From Vicia villosa (Eukaryota > Streptophyta > Magnoliopsida > Fabales > Fabaceae), in NCBI RefSeq assembly GCF_029867415.1, contig NC_081183.1, positions 114,675,061 through 114,739,060 of the forward strand: a DNA stretch of 64,000 bases. Reading direction: 5' to 3'. This document shows positions 34,874 through 46,467 of this stretch, piece by piece. Positions within the stretch are counted from its first letter, which is position 1; each line of letters begins with the position of its first letter. The translations under genes and the position numbers were made by a program. The notes below the pieces were generated by a model. It made no database searches. It was not told where the DNA came from and worked only from the letters and a program-made list of their open reading frames with translations.

Positions 34874-34984
34874 CTTTGGAATGATCAACAAAGACTAAAG
34901 AAACTATGTTATAGCCAACTGCTCCTGCGGTCCTAATGTTGTAGCAAGATATTCCAAATAAACTAACAATGGCAATTTTGGGTC
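34874..34984 (-). pseudogene. Unidentified captured exon in CACTA-B
   Basis: A 111-bp stretch is bounded on the minus strand by an acceptor-like ATGCAG (34985-34990) and a donor-like GTAAGA after CCAAAG. One frame is open throughout and hydrophobic (GPKIAIVSLFGIS...). I cannot name the source gene. The splice-like borders and its place among other captured exons suggest it is also captured. Confidence 0.45.
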
Positions 34985-35261
34985 CTGCATTGAGAGAGTA
35001 CATGACATATGTATCAATTAAAGTTGACAAAAAAAGAAAGTCTGTCATGTTACAACAGCACAAATCTTGCTGAAAAAATAATATGAATTATGTAAAAGTA
35101 CTTCCATCTCATGCGAATTTGTTCCACTAAATCCACAAACTCTCTTCTCTTTTCAAGCCATTGGTGTCGTTACATTGAAAAATCCAAGCCATTGGTGTCG
35201 GCACATTGAAAAATCCAATCAAATAACGGTTTCAACTTAATATTTAAAGAAGGATTCTTAC

Positions 35262-35390
35262 CTTGAAACATGAGTTGGTTCATCAGACCAGGAACTAAAT
35301 TTGCAGCAAGAGAGTAAACTCCAGTGGCACCACATTCCCATCTAGCTTGGTGGCTTTCTTCATCTTTTCCGGTCCAAACACAAAACTGAT
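35262..35390 (-). pseudogene. Captured dihydrodipicolinate synthase exon
   Basis: On the minus strand this encodes VWTGKDEESHQARWECGATG followed by ...ANLVPGLMNQLMFQ. This matches the conserved GATGVIS...SNLVPGLM segment of plant 4-hydroxy-tetrahydrodipicolinate synthase, a plastid enzyme of lysine synthesis. It ends in CAAG followed by GTAAGAATCC, a good 5' splice donor. Only one partial exon is present, so no enzyme can be made. It follows the prolyl oligopeptidase pieces in the same orientation. Identification is from remembered family motifs. Confidence 0.78.
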
Positions 35391-35465
35391 CCTAGTCCTT
35401 CCTACCATCATCAAAAGCACTATGATTCACTAACTGTTAATAAGAATTTGATAGAAATGACTCAC

Positions 35466-35704
35466 TTGATTGTTGGAGCCGGATAGCACTGTAAAAGAAA
35501 CCTTTGCTATCATGTGTCCAACTAGTAGTAGAAGAAAACTTTACCTGAATGAAATTAAAATGAAACACAATCAATGATTCATTACTATGATTATTAAAAC
35601 ATTATGAGATATTATGATTATTACTACTCACCCAAGATAAAGTATCAGGTTGAACAACCTTGTCATGAAAAATATAAGTAGAGTTTTTTACATTGTATGG
35701 TACC
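35466..35704 (-). pseudogene. Captured prolyl oligopeptidase exons with intron
   Basis: Two exon pieces lie on the minus strand. Exon 35632-35704 ends in DKVVQPDTLSW. An 87-bp intron (35545-35631) begins GTGAGTAG and ends TTCATTCAG. Exon 35466-35544 reads VKFSSTTSWTHDSKGFFYS and then shifts frame before a YPAP motif. These are hallmark motifs of the beta-propeller region of plant prolyl endopeptidases, cytosolic serine peptidases. The retained intron shows capture at the DNA level. An indel breaks the second exon, and a donor-like GTGAGTC follows it. Confidence 0.82.
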
Positions 35705-35710
35705 CTGTAG

Positions 35711-36342
35711 AATTGTTTGAGAAATCATAGATTTTGAATAACCTTAGAGGGTGTTCAATCCAATCCATTGTTATATTTACAATGAACACTAATCAATTTT
35801 CATAGATAGTAAAAAAGATCACTACACATACCATTGATGTATCAAGAATCATCAAGAATGATCAATATTTGTAAAGAACAATGATAAAAAAACGTACATC
35901 GGAGAAGCATTATTGCGCTGAAGAGATAGAGTATTAAATCCCAGCCTATCCAAAAACTTGCATCAAAGGTAGTCATTCTCCATCCATGTGATACCAACTT
36001 GTAACACCGCAATATGATTAACTGCATAATTCATGATTTACATCAGTTGTGTGGTAAGAGCTATATTTAGTAGATCTATTTCATCGTGGTATCCTAGATA
36101 AAAAATCCATGAAGGCATATATGAATATAAGATGAAAACATTTCATAAACTAGACTTCAAACAGCAGTGTATTCCAATAATTTTTGTATCTTATAAATCT
36201 TTGCAGTCTTAAACAACAATCCTTCTTCAAAGTGAAAAGAGAAGGAAAAGCAACTTCGGATCGATGAAGAAGAGATGGATGGAAGGGGTTACCTTTAGTT
36301 GAGAAATGCAAAGTTTAAGGTAGCAGTAGAGAGTGTAATTAC
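35711..36342 (-). other. Intron-like and unassigned sequence in CACTA-B
   Basis: A/T-rich sequence between the prolyl oligopeptidase and C2/GRAM pieces. A short minus-strand frame (35842-36027) is hydrophobic but not recognised. Most of the rest reads like intron sequence. Confidence 0.4.
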
Positions 36343-36990
36343 CCTTTTGTGATCTGGCTTTTATGAAACGTGATATTAAACCCAGCATGCGTTCACCTTG
36401 AAGAACCAGGACAGCACAAACAACAAATTCGCCTATTGAATCTGGTAAATCAAGTCCAGCAAACTCGAGCCCTAGAATTATACTCGGAGCAGCAAGCCAT
36501 ATGCGGACAAGCACATACAACCCTATGAAAACTGTTGAGACTACTGTGAAGTTAGCAAAATACTGCACTGCCAGCTTCCAATCTGACTGCGGCTCTGCTT
36601 GTAAAGATGCCAATGCTTGCTCCTTACTTGAACTAAGTTCTGTTATATCAACAGGTTTGACAACCTGGGATAATAAACTGGCATACTGTTCAAAACTCTC
36701 CTTCATACCTTGCCGAGCTCCATTCTCTATCATTCCTTTCATCATGGTGCTCTGTATGAAATTCATTCGCCATGATATAACCAAATGTGAACACTGTTCT
36801 CCTGAGGGCAACTAGGTCCAGGTGTGATGGTTTAGAGTTATTCTACCCGAAAGGTGCTCCCATACACAACATCAGGAGTGCTGAAAACGACGAAAACCGC
36901 AATGCTCTTCCCATAATCTTTTAAATATGTCTGCAGCATATCGTAGGTCTGCAGCTCTGGCTAGATCATACCGCCTCTCAGCCTCCGCAC
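36343..36990 (-). pseudogene. Captured C2/GRAM-type protein gene fragment
   Basis: On the minus strand an open segment reads ...SWRMNFIQSTMMKGMIENGA..., EQALASLQAEPQSDWKLAVQ, a hydrophobic membrane-like stretch (about 36440-36560) and ...GERMLGLISRFIKAR, ending before a GTAATTA donor at 36342. It resembles the central part of plant C2 and GRAM domain proteins such as Arabidopsis At1g03370, from memory. Upstream (36835-36985) the coding look continues in other frames (for example YLKDYGKSIAVF) after a CTTGCAG acceptor, with a stop and a one-base shift near 36810. It is a partial, broken copy. Confidence 0.68.
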
Positions 36991-37073
36991 CTGCAAGTAA
37001 CATCAACAGTTAGAACCGTTTAGATACAATAAATACACAAAACAGAATAAAAACTGTCCTGTACTACAAAAAA

Positions 37074-37270
37074 CAATATCAAGGATATTAAATGGTCACA
37101 GCACTGATTATTGGTATTGGGAGGTTCACTACTGAGGAGGAAATTGACAGGGCGGTTCAGCTCACAGTTACACAAGTCGAGAAGTTGAGGGAGATGAGTC
37201 CACTTTATGAAATGGTGAAGAAAGGAATCAATATCAAGGATATTCAATGGTCACAGCACTGATTATTGGT
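37074..37270 (+). repeat. 42-bp direct repeat flanking the NFS1 exon piece
   Basis: 37074-37115 and 37229-37270 share 42 bp with one mismatch (GGATATTAAATGG vs GGATATTCAATGG). The first copy is fused to the start of the NFS1 exon piece; the second is the natural C-terminal end of that piece. This suggests a partial duplication during capture or repair. Confidence 0.85.
37113..37262 (+). pseudogene. NFS1: Captured C-terminus of cysteine desulfurase NFS1
   Basis: The plus strand encodes GIGRFTTEEEIDRAVQLTVT, then ...VEKLREMSPLYEMVKKGINI and ends IQWSQH before TGA (37260-37262). This is the conserved C-terminus of mitochondrial cysteine desulfurase (NFS1/IscS), which supplies sulfur for Fe-S cluster assembly. 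Forty-nine codons are open. The pyridoxal-phosphate lysine and active cysteine loop belong to upstream parts not present here. It lies opposite in strand to the other captured genes, so it was a separate capture. The minus-strand ORF over it is a shadow. Confidence 0.85.
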
Positions 37271-38290
37271 CAGTTTTTGGCTTCCGTTTTGAGTTTTTTT
37301 ATTACTGATAAACTAGGATGAAGCATGAGCATAGACGGTTCTGTATAATAAGTTAATCACTACATGATGTTATATGCATTTTATTGACAAGTACCCAAAT
37401 TCGATTGTGATGAAAAAACAGAATAAAACTCACGTTCATAATCTATTGACATGTTTTGATTTTGTTTGTTTGCACTGTGCCTTGTTGAACCTAGAATATG
37501 TATTTCCCATTACATACAGTGTATTCTTGTTTTCTCGTAAATTTCACATTTCGTTCTCTTCTCAAGCTAGTATTAGTATTCTGATTTGTTGTATGTGTAT
37601 AAGACTAGCTTTATATTAATACATGCTAAGACTAAGAGCTTGGTTAAGACTTTTCATCAAACACCTTGTGTGTAAGATGCAAAACTCTTCACTTTGAAAG
37701 CATTCGATAGCAAGAACTGAGCAACAATAATCAATGATAACACAACTACGATTAAGCGACCAAGAATTGAATAGAAGAGAAGAAGAGAAAATCAAAAACG
37801 CGGAATACTTGTCTCACCGGATTTGTCGACGAAAACGCTAGAACAACCTTGAAACTCCACCGCGACCTCCACGATTACCTCATAGCTCCGCCGCACCTCT
37901 CAATCTCGACTTCCGCGGCTCCACAAACTGAATGTGCCGTCGGAAACGTCCCCCAGCCGGAATCCCGTCACCCCGTCATTCATATTTTTCGCCGGTAATT
38001 CCTTATCATTCATTGGGAGTGAATCATTCTTTGGGAGTGAATCAATTGATTGATTATTTGGTAGCATTGTTTCATGATGATCAAGAGAGTAGAGAGAATG
38101 ACTTTTAAAAATAAGTGTTTTTTAAATGAAAAAGCACTTCTCAGAAGTGTTTATGGAGGGAAGAAGACATTTTCAGAAGTTAACGGGGTGAGATACAGTA
38201 TACAAGACTAAACCCATAAACAATACGTAGAAAATATATTATAATTTATTTATATATAACCTTTGTTTTTAAAAAAAAAAACTAATGTAA
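37263..38290. other. CACTA-B interior, non-coding with a GC-richer island
   Basis: Mostly A/T-rich. 37800-37990 is distinctly GC-richer (CGCCGCACC, CGGAAACGTCCCCCAGCCGG) and could be the 5' part of a further captured gene, but no protein motif is recognisable. Nothing else is supported. Confidence 0.4.
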
Positions 38291-38291
38291 C

Positions 38292-38297
<6 letters not shown>

Positions 38298-38327
<30 letters not shown>
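38298..38327 (+). repeat. (AAT)n microsatellite
   Basis: About ten AAT/ATA units in the CACTA-B interior. Confidence 0.9.
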
Positions 38328-38329
<2 letters not shown>

Positions 38330-38367
38330 CAAAAAAATGTACATACTTTTTTAAATAAAGTATAAAC

Positions 38368-38370
<3 letters not shown>

Positions 38371-38446
<76 letters not shown>
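38371..38446 (+). repeat. (TA)n microsatellite, about 38 units
   Basis: An uninterrupted TA run. Its true length may be affected by sequencing or assembly. Confidence 0.95.
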
Positions 38447-38450
<4 letters not shown>

Positions 38451-38950
38451 ATTTATACAAATAATTGTCTATTAAATTGAAATTAACTATAATTTTAATT
38501 TGTAGTAAAATAATGATAGTTAATTTTACATTTGTTTTTAGTGTTGGTCCAATATGAGATAATTTGTAGTAATTAGTAAAATAGTGATAGTTAATCTTAC
38601 ATTTGTTTTTAAGGTTGGTCCAATATGAGATAGAGAGTAAGTTCGATTTCTATGTAGAAATTTTATCAGATTTTTCTTTTAAATTTAAGAGAAAAATGAC
38701 TAACAATGTAAAATAGTTTTACACTGTCAATCAATCACGACCATGTATCACGCTAAATCAAACTGTAATTTTTAAATTTTTTATATGACATGGCTAAATG
38801 ATATATTGTGCATAATCATTTAACTCAAAATTTTATTATGCCTTTTTTTAATTTTATTTTTCATACCTCTTATTATAATAAAAGTCGAAGAATTATATTA
38901 ATTTTAAAAAAAATACTATTATTTTTAGAAAATATTTAAATCAATTTTCT

Positions 38951-39064
<114 letters not shown>

Positions 39065-39725
39065 TTTTTTACCAAAATATATTTAATTTTTTTAACTGAT
39101 ACCCCCGAAGATTTTTTTTAAAAATGGGGCTTCCGGAGATGCATCTACGGAAGCTGGGGGCATAAATGAAATTCTACGTAGTGTCTAAAAGATATATGGG
39201 ATGCATTGAGAAATCGTAAACCATGTTTGGGAGTGTTTTTCACGTAGTCGCCATTCCATATGACGCCACCTACTTTTAAAAAAAAAAATCAGTTATATGT
39301 GGAAAAATATTTTAATGTCTGATCTGCAGGTAAATTCGCAAGTAAATCTGTAAGAAACAGTAAATCCACGGATTATTGAAATTTTTTTAAAGAAATAGGA
39401 GGCGCAGTATAGAATGGTCAAACGTGGTTATTGAGATAATAAATTTGAAATATGAATTACTTATGCAATTTTTTAAAAAAATTGGTTATTATAAAAAAAT
39501 CTTTGATACTCATTCTCAAAATTTTTAATACCTTTTATTAATTTTATTTTTCAAATTTTTTATACCTTTTATTTTATTAAAAAATTAAGATGAAAATTTA
39601 AAAATAACACATTTCACATTAAAACATTAATTAATATAATAATATAAAATAATTAACCATTAAATATAATAATTAATTTTAATAAAAAATTTAGACAAAA
39701 ATTACTATTATTTTAAGAAAATAGT

Positions 39726-40030
39726 TAAATTTGCAGCAAAATCCGCAGGAAAATTTCCTGCGGAACTACCTGCGAATTTTTTATAATAGTTTGGTTTTAA
39801 TAAAATAGAAATCCGTAGCAAAATTCGCAGGAAACTTTCCTGCGGATTTTGCTTTACAGTTTCGTTTTCTGTATGAAATGTTTAAACCGCAGAAAAATCC
39901 GCAAGTATTCCTGCGGAATTTTTTGCCAATTCTAGATCCGCAGGAAAATTTAGTTTATTTAATAAAGTCCCAGGAAAATCCGCAGGTAAACCTGCAGAAT
40001 ATTTTCCGCAGGAAATTCCGCAGGTAATAC
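39726..40030. repeat. Right subterminal repeats of CACTA-B
   Basis: Repeated TCCGCAGGAAA, CCTGCGGA and ATCCGCAGG units in both orientations mirror the left end. Confidence 0.88.
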
Positions 40031-40050
40031 GTGTATTTCTAGTAGTGTCA

Positions 40051-40450
40051 ACTCCGCATCATGAGTCTGTCATCACCGATCAATCACAATTCTGGTTTAG
40101 GTATGAAACAGTGGCACCGTCTCTGAAAACCGACTTCTAATTCTTGCAAAATTCCATAATGAGATTGCCTTCGATCTCATAACCATATCGATACCAGAAC
40201 ACATTAAGACGAAGAATATCGCACTAAAGAACTGCGTAGAAACTCCTGATTTTCCAACGTTTTCAACCTTCGTAATTAATGGGATACGCGGGAACATGCT
40301 CTATGATGAAGATCCTCTACCGCAAAACCTCATCAAAATAATGAGTGACACCTAATCGCGAAGCAAAAACTAGTCGATGCTAAAATTTTGGATCGCGAAA
40401 AAGGTGTATGAAATTTCTAGCGTTACTCTATTGTTGGTCATAATAACTAT
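40051..40450 (+). other. Unassigned flank right of CACTA-B
   Basis: No firm coding content. It includes 40229-40266, which recurs with four mismatches from 34130-34167 left of the CACTA element. It may be the decayed gag part of the gypsy fragment that follows. Confidence 0.35.
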
Positions 40451-41258
40451 AGTGGAAACTCATACCACATCTGGTTTCCTAAGAGACGATAGGAGTTCGT
40501 GTAACGTCCTTTCGTCGACACACTCAAACAGTTAGGACTCCATCATTAAGATCAGGTTTCATGCAAAGACATAAATCTTCACACATTCAATGGTTTTGTA
40601 ACTCGCCACTATGGAACAGCGTACATACCGCTTTCACTCGGAGAAGGGGAAAATGAAAGGAATGTAACTTTGAGTTTCCTAGTAGTTTCGTGTAACCATA
40701 CTTTCAACGGCATCTTTGGGAGGTCTTTCCTAGCGACGTTGGATATAATAGTTTCTCCTATCCACCTCAAAGTATAATATAACAATGATGTCGGGAAACT
40801 GATTTTTCTTGACATCGATTTAAAAACAACAAGGCGTGTTTGTGATGATATATTAAGAAACATCCTCGCCACGACAACAGTTTCGAAAGATGTTATGGTC
40901 GAACTTGATGTATGCAACGAAGAGATGAGGTAAGTTCCGGATGGAGATTTTGAAGTTGTTCAAATTCATAATAATCTTTTCCAATCAATAAATATAGGGT
41001 CCAAACTCCCATCTGAGGAAGAAAAATACATTGATTAAATGTCTTAAGGCTAACGCATATCTCTTTTCCATCTCTCCTCATGAGATGCCTGACATTGATC
41101 CAACTATGGCGTGTCATCAATTAAATGTCAATCTTAATTCTTGGTATGTATTCCAACAAAGAAGAAGATAGGCTTTAGAGAAGTCCAAGGCAACGACTAG
41201 CTTGATTCAAGGACTTCTAGACACCAACTTTATTTCAGAGGTAAAGTACGCTAAATGA
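40451..41258 (+). pseudogene. Ty3-gypsy (Tat/Athila-type) protease to pre-RT remnant
   Basis: The plus strand shows broken frames of a gypsy polyprotein. A protease-like DDRSSCNVL occurs near 40480-40510. NLHTFNGFV...YGTAYIPLSLGEG and ...FNGIFGRSFLATLDIIVSPI lie at about 40560-40790. The linker before reverse transcriptase, SPHEMPDIDPTMACHQLNVN, follows at about 41080-41140, then a stop and ...IQGLLDTNFISEVKYAK. Stops and shifts make it inactive. It ends abruptly at an antisense Tat-type LTR (41263). Minus-strand ORFs here are shadows. Confidence 0.72.
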
Positions 41259-41262
41259 CTCC

Positions 41263-43826
41263 TGTCGCGACGCAAAAAATAACCGAGCGTACGACACACT
41301 CGAAATACAACAGAGTCGCCATCGAACTTTATTTATTCCAAAAGGAAAGGGAAAATATCGATAAAACCCACGAAAGAAAAGAAAATGGTCGTCGTAACCA
41401 AATTAGAATTCGGGAGTCACTTATGCAAGGTAAAAATAATAGCACCCCTCACATTTGTTGCACTCAGTGGGACCCATTTAGTTAGTTTTGTGAATGAGTG
41501 TTAGCATGATATTTATTTACGTTCTTCTACTAATTGCGAGAAAAGAAAAGAAAGGATAGAATTTTTAGGTTTTTTATTATTGTGCCTAGCAAGACTTTGG
41601 GTCTAGCTTCTACGTATCTCCAAGTGCAATAGAAAAATCAAGGTTATGTAGTTCTGGATAGTAAATGTTTATGGGTTGGTTCATTTTAGAGAAAGATTCT
41701 CAAGTCGCATTCGAATGGAAAACATTGCTGCCCAAAACATGAATAATTGAACATTTGCATCACTTCAAGAATGGATGACTGAATCTGGATCAACACAGAT
41801 TTCTGCCATCATCGCATCCCAATGGAAAACGTGTGATATTCACAAGTGGAAGTGTTGTTTGTATTATTGCGAAATGGACGAAGCGTCTTTCGTTTTATGA
41901 AAAGATTTTGAATTTGAAAAGCCAAAAGGCAAGGAGGTTAGAATGAGCTGAATTAATTATACGAATATAAGTGTCAAGTGTCCAACCTATACCGCATGTA
42001 TTCAAACACTTAGGGAAATGTTGGAAATTCTTCCAACTCGCCCGTTTAATCCGTTTATTGAAAAGAGTGATACGAGTTTAGTCTTTAACTCTGTGAGTAT
42101 CAAATGATCAAGCTATACTGCTTGTATTTAGATACTCTTGAAAAAGGTTGGAAATTCTTCCAGCTCGCTAGTTTACTGTCCATTGAGTTGAACTAAACTC
42201 GTTTAATTAAAGGTGTTTTAATTGGATCGTGATTATTCGAATAATCTAGGTAAAGGTAGGACATACGCCCCGCTCGTCCATTCGATCTGTTTATTAGGAA
42301 AGAGATTTGAAAGCAACTTGAAGTTGGATCAAGTGGTAACTAATTATGAAAAGATTTGAATGAAGTGGAGAAAAGATACTTGACATTGGATCAAGCACTT
42401 GCGCGTTCTTTTAAATTTGATTTGAAAAAAGAACTTGCCGTTGGATCAAGCGCTTTTATTCTTTTGAAAAGATTGATTTTAAGATGTCAAATTATTAATT
42501 AACTCAATTAATTGAACTAACTAATTAAAAGCAAAAATAAAAACAAATAAAATTATTAACTTCATGAGGATGGGAGTATATTTGTCCATTGAGAAATTAT
42601 AAAAATGAACAAGACAACATGAAAATAAAATGTAAACAAAACAATCAAAGCAAATGAGATAACATAAATTTGATGCAAGTTTTTTGATTGATCTTGAATT
42701 ATTTTGAAAAAGGTTTGATTTAGAGGGGTCAAGTTACTTAATTAAATCAAAAGATTCATCAAATGTAGTGATATTTTATTTTAGCATTAATTAATTAAAA
42801 TTGATTAAATCAATTAACTAGGATAATTATAATTAATTATCAAGATTGATTAATTAAAATTAATTTAATCAACTAATCAAGTTAGTTAACTGTAATTCGA
42901 AAAATTAACTAACTAAAACCAATATTTAATTAATTAATTATATTAACTAAAACATGTTTTTTTATTGGATTTGAAAATTAAAATGCAAATAGAAATAATG
43001 TTGTAAAATTAGAAAGAGATTGCAATTAGAAAAAGGAAGCGGCCCAATTAGCCCACCAACACTAAGTCAAAAACTGATTAAAGCAAGGGCCATGTGGGGT
43101 GTAGATAGTAAGGCTGTGCTGGGCCCTGAGGGTGGAGGCCCAAACGAGATTGCAACAACAACAACAAAAAGTGTGATTTAATTTGAATTTGAAGATTTGG
43201 TTTGTAATGAAATTTGAAACATGTTGAAAATTGAGTTTGAAGTTTGAGTGTAATTTGGAGTTAATTTGGAAGTTAGTTTGCTGATAAAAATTGTGACAAA
43301 AAGTGTGATGAAGTGGTTCCAAAACGAATGCTTCAATAAGATGGTTTGGCTTTGTCTTGTATGGCTTTAACAAAGGCTTTAAATTGTACTAAGAAGACGG
43401 CTAAAAAAAATGATCTAAAAAGGCTCTTGAAATGTGGCTTTAACATATTTGAAATTATGAAGAAAATTCTTGAATTTAATTTCAAAACTAAATAATTTAT
43501 CATTTAAAAACAAAAATGAATTAATTTGGACTTTGACATTCTTTTGTAGATTTTTTTTAGTAAAAATTGGAATGATACATTTAAGTGAAAATTATGCAAA
43601 ATAAATTACAATTTGAACCTTTAGCCGGGTCACTTCAAACCGATTTCATACCTGATATACCAACATAAAAAGCGACAATTTCAAATTCATTTAAATATCA
43701 AAAATAAAAATTAACTATCTAGAAAAATCACAAATATCATTTATAATATACTCATGATTTTAATTTTGATTAAAATGATATAAAACAAAAAACTCTAAAA
43801 TTAATATTTTTTTTTTAAAATGTTAC
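41263..43826 (-). mobile_element. Tat/Ogre-type LTR, antisense
   Basis: The left boundary TGTCGCGACGC is the complement of an LTR end. Reading the minus strand, 41455-41263 holds GAGGGGTGCTATTATTTTTA, CTTGCATAAGTGACTCCCGA, then GGAATAAATAAAGTTCGATG and GGCGACTC. This is the same terminal order as in the Tat/Ogre-type LTR at 32669-32823. The inferred start (TGTAACATTTT on minus) is near 43826. The interior is A/T-rich and non-coding. No adjacent internal sequence of its own is recognised, so it may be a solo LTR. Confidence 0.65.
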
Positions 43827-43867
43827 ACAGTAGACCCACCATAGTCTGACACTAATTTAGACTTGGC

Positions 43868-44440
43868 AAAATTTGTGAATCACTAAATCAATGAATTAAT
43901 TTAGAAATTATATACAGTTGAAATCAGAATTTCATCAAGATTTCAAATATGTATTCAAAATTGTAAAACAAATCATGAATTTGATAAATCGAAGCCAAAA
44001 AATAGAGTGAAATTCGAACACAAACACGCTCGATCCGACTTGATTATGAATTTTTACGAAAAATTAATTATAGAATCGGTTTCGTGGTAAAATTATGCTT
44101 CTAATGATATTCATTTGGTTGAAACAGTTAATAATCATGATTTTGTCATTTTTGTGCTATTGAGTTAATAAGAGTTAAAAATTCAAAAATCACTAAATCA
44201 ACGAATTAATTCACCAACTATATACGGTTGGAACCAGAATTTTAACCCGATTTCAAATATGTATTTAAATTGCAAAATAAATTGTGAATTTGACAAATCG
44301 AAGCAAAAAAGTGGCATGAAACTCGAACACAAACACGCTCGACCTGACTTGGTTATGAGATTTTACGAAAAATTAATTACAGAATCATGTATTCATTTAT
44401 TTGAAACAATTAAGAATCATGATTTTGCCATTTTTAAATA
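43868..44440. repeat. 309-bp tandem duplication
   Basis: Two diverged copies lie 309 bp apart (AATCACTAAATCA at 43878 and 44187). They share phrases such as CGAACACAAACACGCTCGA and TTTACGAAAAATTAATTA. No coding content. It may be an extension of the adjacent LTR or of the SIRE-type LTR piece that follows. Confidence 0.75.
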
Positions 44441-45430
44441 GTTGTTGACGCTTTAACAAATATTTGTTAAGAAATAGTTGTTGAAGCTTTAACAAGACAA
44501 ATCTTGTTCTTACAATATCCCCCTTTTTGATGATGACAAAACTATGTATTTTGATAGAACATTTAAAATAGGGTAATCACACAAAGTAACATATTTAGAG
44601 TTTCTAGCAACATCTCCCCCTGAATGTGTTAACCCAAAATTTTAATTTATGTTTGTTCAGAGTCTTTCTCTGATCCCAAGACTCACAAAATTAAAAATTT
44701 AAGTTATCAGAACTTAACATGGATAGAGAGTACTTCCCTATGGTCAGAAAGAACAAAAGCCTTTAGCATCTGGACTTGTTTTCAGCAGAACTTAAGTCTT
44801 CGGATCTTCATAGCTTATTTACTTTTAGACATCAGGACCACATAAATTTAGAACCTTTAGTTATTGGTCTGCTACAGTTCATCAGAACTTGTGTAGCACA
44901 GAAACATATCTTGGTAGCTTCTGATATTTTTTACCACGCATTTTATCAGAAGAAAACCTTGTCGTCAGATGAGAAAACTCCCCCTGAGTTTCAGGCTTGG
45001 TAAGACAAAACGCCATTTCTTTTGGTCCTTCTGAAGTATCATATTTTGTCTTGTTAAAGCTTCTTCAGTTCTTCTTATCTGCATCTTCATACATCTTCTG
45101 AACATAATCAGAACAATTTTAACTTTCAGAGGTTTGCGACTTCTGAACAGTGTTGGGTTTATCTGATTCTAGGAAGCTTGAGATATATGACCTGTCTCCG
45201 AATGCCTAATGAACTTGTTAAGTTCCTCGGATAATTATTTAAACACGCAAACGTCAGAGGTAAATGCATATAATATCAGAATCAAAATCATCATTATTTA
45301 TCCCCTTTTTGACATCATCAAAAAGTTTGAGATACATGATAGCGATGCAAGCAGAATAAAATCCTTAACAAATATTTCATTAAAGGTTGAAGGAATACAT
45401 AGATTAAAAACAGATACCTAGACTTGAATG
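44441..45430 (-). mobile_element. SIRE-type 3' untranslated region and LTR start, antisense
   Basis: On the minus strand there are SIRE-like purine tracts CTCAGGGGGAGT (about 44975), CAGGGGGAGATG (about 44620) and AAAAAGGGGGATAT (about 44520). The last leads straight into an LTR-like start TGTAAGAACAAG at 44514. Only about 80 bp of that LTR is recognisable. The GAAG/CAGAAG-rich text is typical of SIRE 3' regions. No coding part remains. Confidence 0.72.
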
Positions 45431-46059
45431 ATGCGTCGTGGATTTTATCTTCATTGATTCCTCAATATTGGATGATGAATGTGAGGACAATGATGTGCTT
45501 GAACCTTTACTTAGATTGACTTAATTCTCTTGAGATTAGAATGCACCATTGAATTAAATGAAATCTACCCTGCCCCTGGTTGAAATTAAGGTTTTTTTAA
45601 TAAATAGAATGAAACTCCAAATCCTGGCTCGAGGGGGTTGCTACGGATTATCTCCTTATGTCTCCATTATTTAGGATTTGAAACAATGACTTACATCATC
45701 AACTCGGTTTTACATTGAAATCATACGTTAGCAAAATTTTAGTTATTTACATCATTCTCCCTCAAAGTTTGTTAAAGGCGAAAGATGAAAATGGAAAGGT
45801 GAAAAGTGAAAATGGAAAGGAGTTATTTTTTTTATACAAAAATTGATGGCATAGAGGATAGTAAAGACGAATGAATTAATTCCAAAACATGCATGCTTAT
45901 TTTATAGAATTACTGATCGAAGAGTATAACTTAAGAAATAAACAAAACTTGGCAACAATGAAATTTCAAATGGAAGAAAAATGTCTAATGATCCTAAGGA
46001 TGAGCTTCCTTGACTTTTAAGAGATGTTGGTCATATTTTTTTTTTTAAAAATTCAAAGT
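45431..46059 (-). mobile_element. Ogre downstream block, antisense
   Basis: Between about 45560 and 45780 the minus strand repeats the order of the Ogre derivative at 5210-5450: GAGGGAGAATGATG, CATTGTTTCAAATCCTAAA, CAACCCCCTCGAGCC and AACCAGGGGCAGGGTAG. It follows the gag finger with no pol between them, as in the young Ogre derivative. Confidence 0.65.
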
Positions 46060-46467
46060 AAGGGGTAACCATCCACAAAGGGCATTCCTCCTTCAAAAGT
46101 CAAATGCTTGTTGTCGATCAAATCTTTGACTTTGTGTCTGAAGGCCCAATATTTCTCCAAAGAATGCCCTGGAGAATTGGCATGATATTTGCACCTTGCA
46201 TATGCATTATATTTTGGTGAGGTTGACCTAGTAGGAGGACCAAGTTTCTTTAGCTCGACCAATGAAGCCTTGAGCAACTGTTGAAGTAGTTGACTGTGAG
46301 GCATAGGAAGCAGATCAAACCTTCTCGAGGGTGGCTTGGGTCCTTCCTTCTGATGGGCACTCCTATTATGTTAATAGGTTTGTTGGTGTTATTGATGTTG
46401 TTATTATTGAGGTGGGAGGATCACCCATGGTTGTGATGTCTGCGGAGTTGGATGGACATGTGGCTGA
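46060..46467 (-). pseudogene. gag: Ogre gag zinc-finger part, antisense, split by SIRE-2
   Basis: The minus strand encodes LVELKKLGPPTR...YARCKYHANSPGHSLEKYWA and then FRHKVKDLIDNKHLTFE, the gag finger and linker of Tat/Ogre elements. One finger Cys is replaced (EKYWA, where related elements usually have Cys at that position, from memory). Toward 46467 the frame has stops. The N-terminal part continues beyond SIRE-2 at 56061-56210. Confidence 0.8.

Noticed and set aside
37020..37247. 75-codon minus-strand ORF
   Set aside because: It is antisense to the NFS1 C-terminal exon, which has unambiguous plus-strand motifs.
38269..38460. 63-codon minus-strand ORF of Tyr/Ile repeats
   Set aside because: It is a translation of the TA and AAT microsatellites.
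40609..41120. Minus-strand ORFs of 75-102 codons
   Set aside because: They are shadows of the plus-strand gypsy remnant, whose motifs are recognisable.
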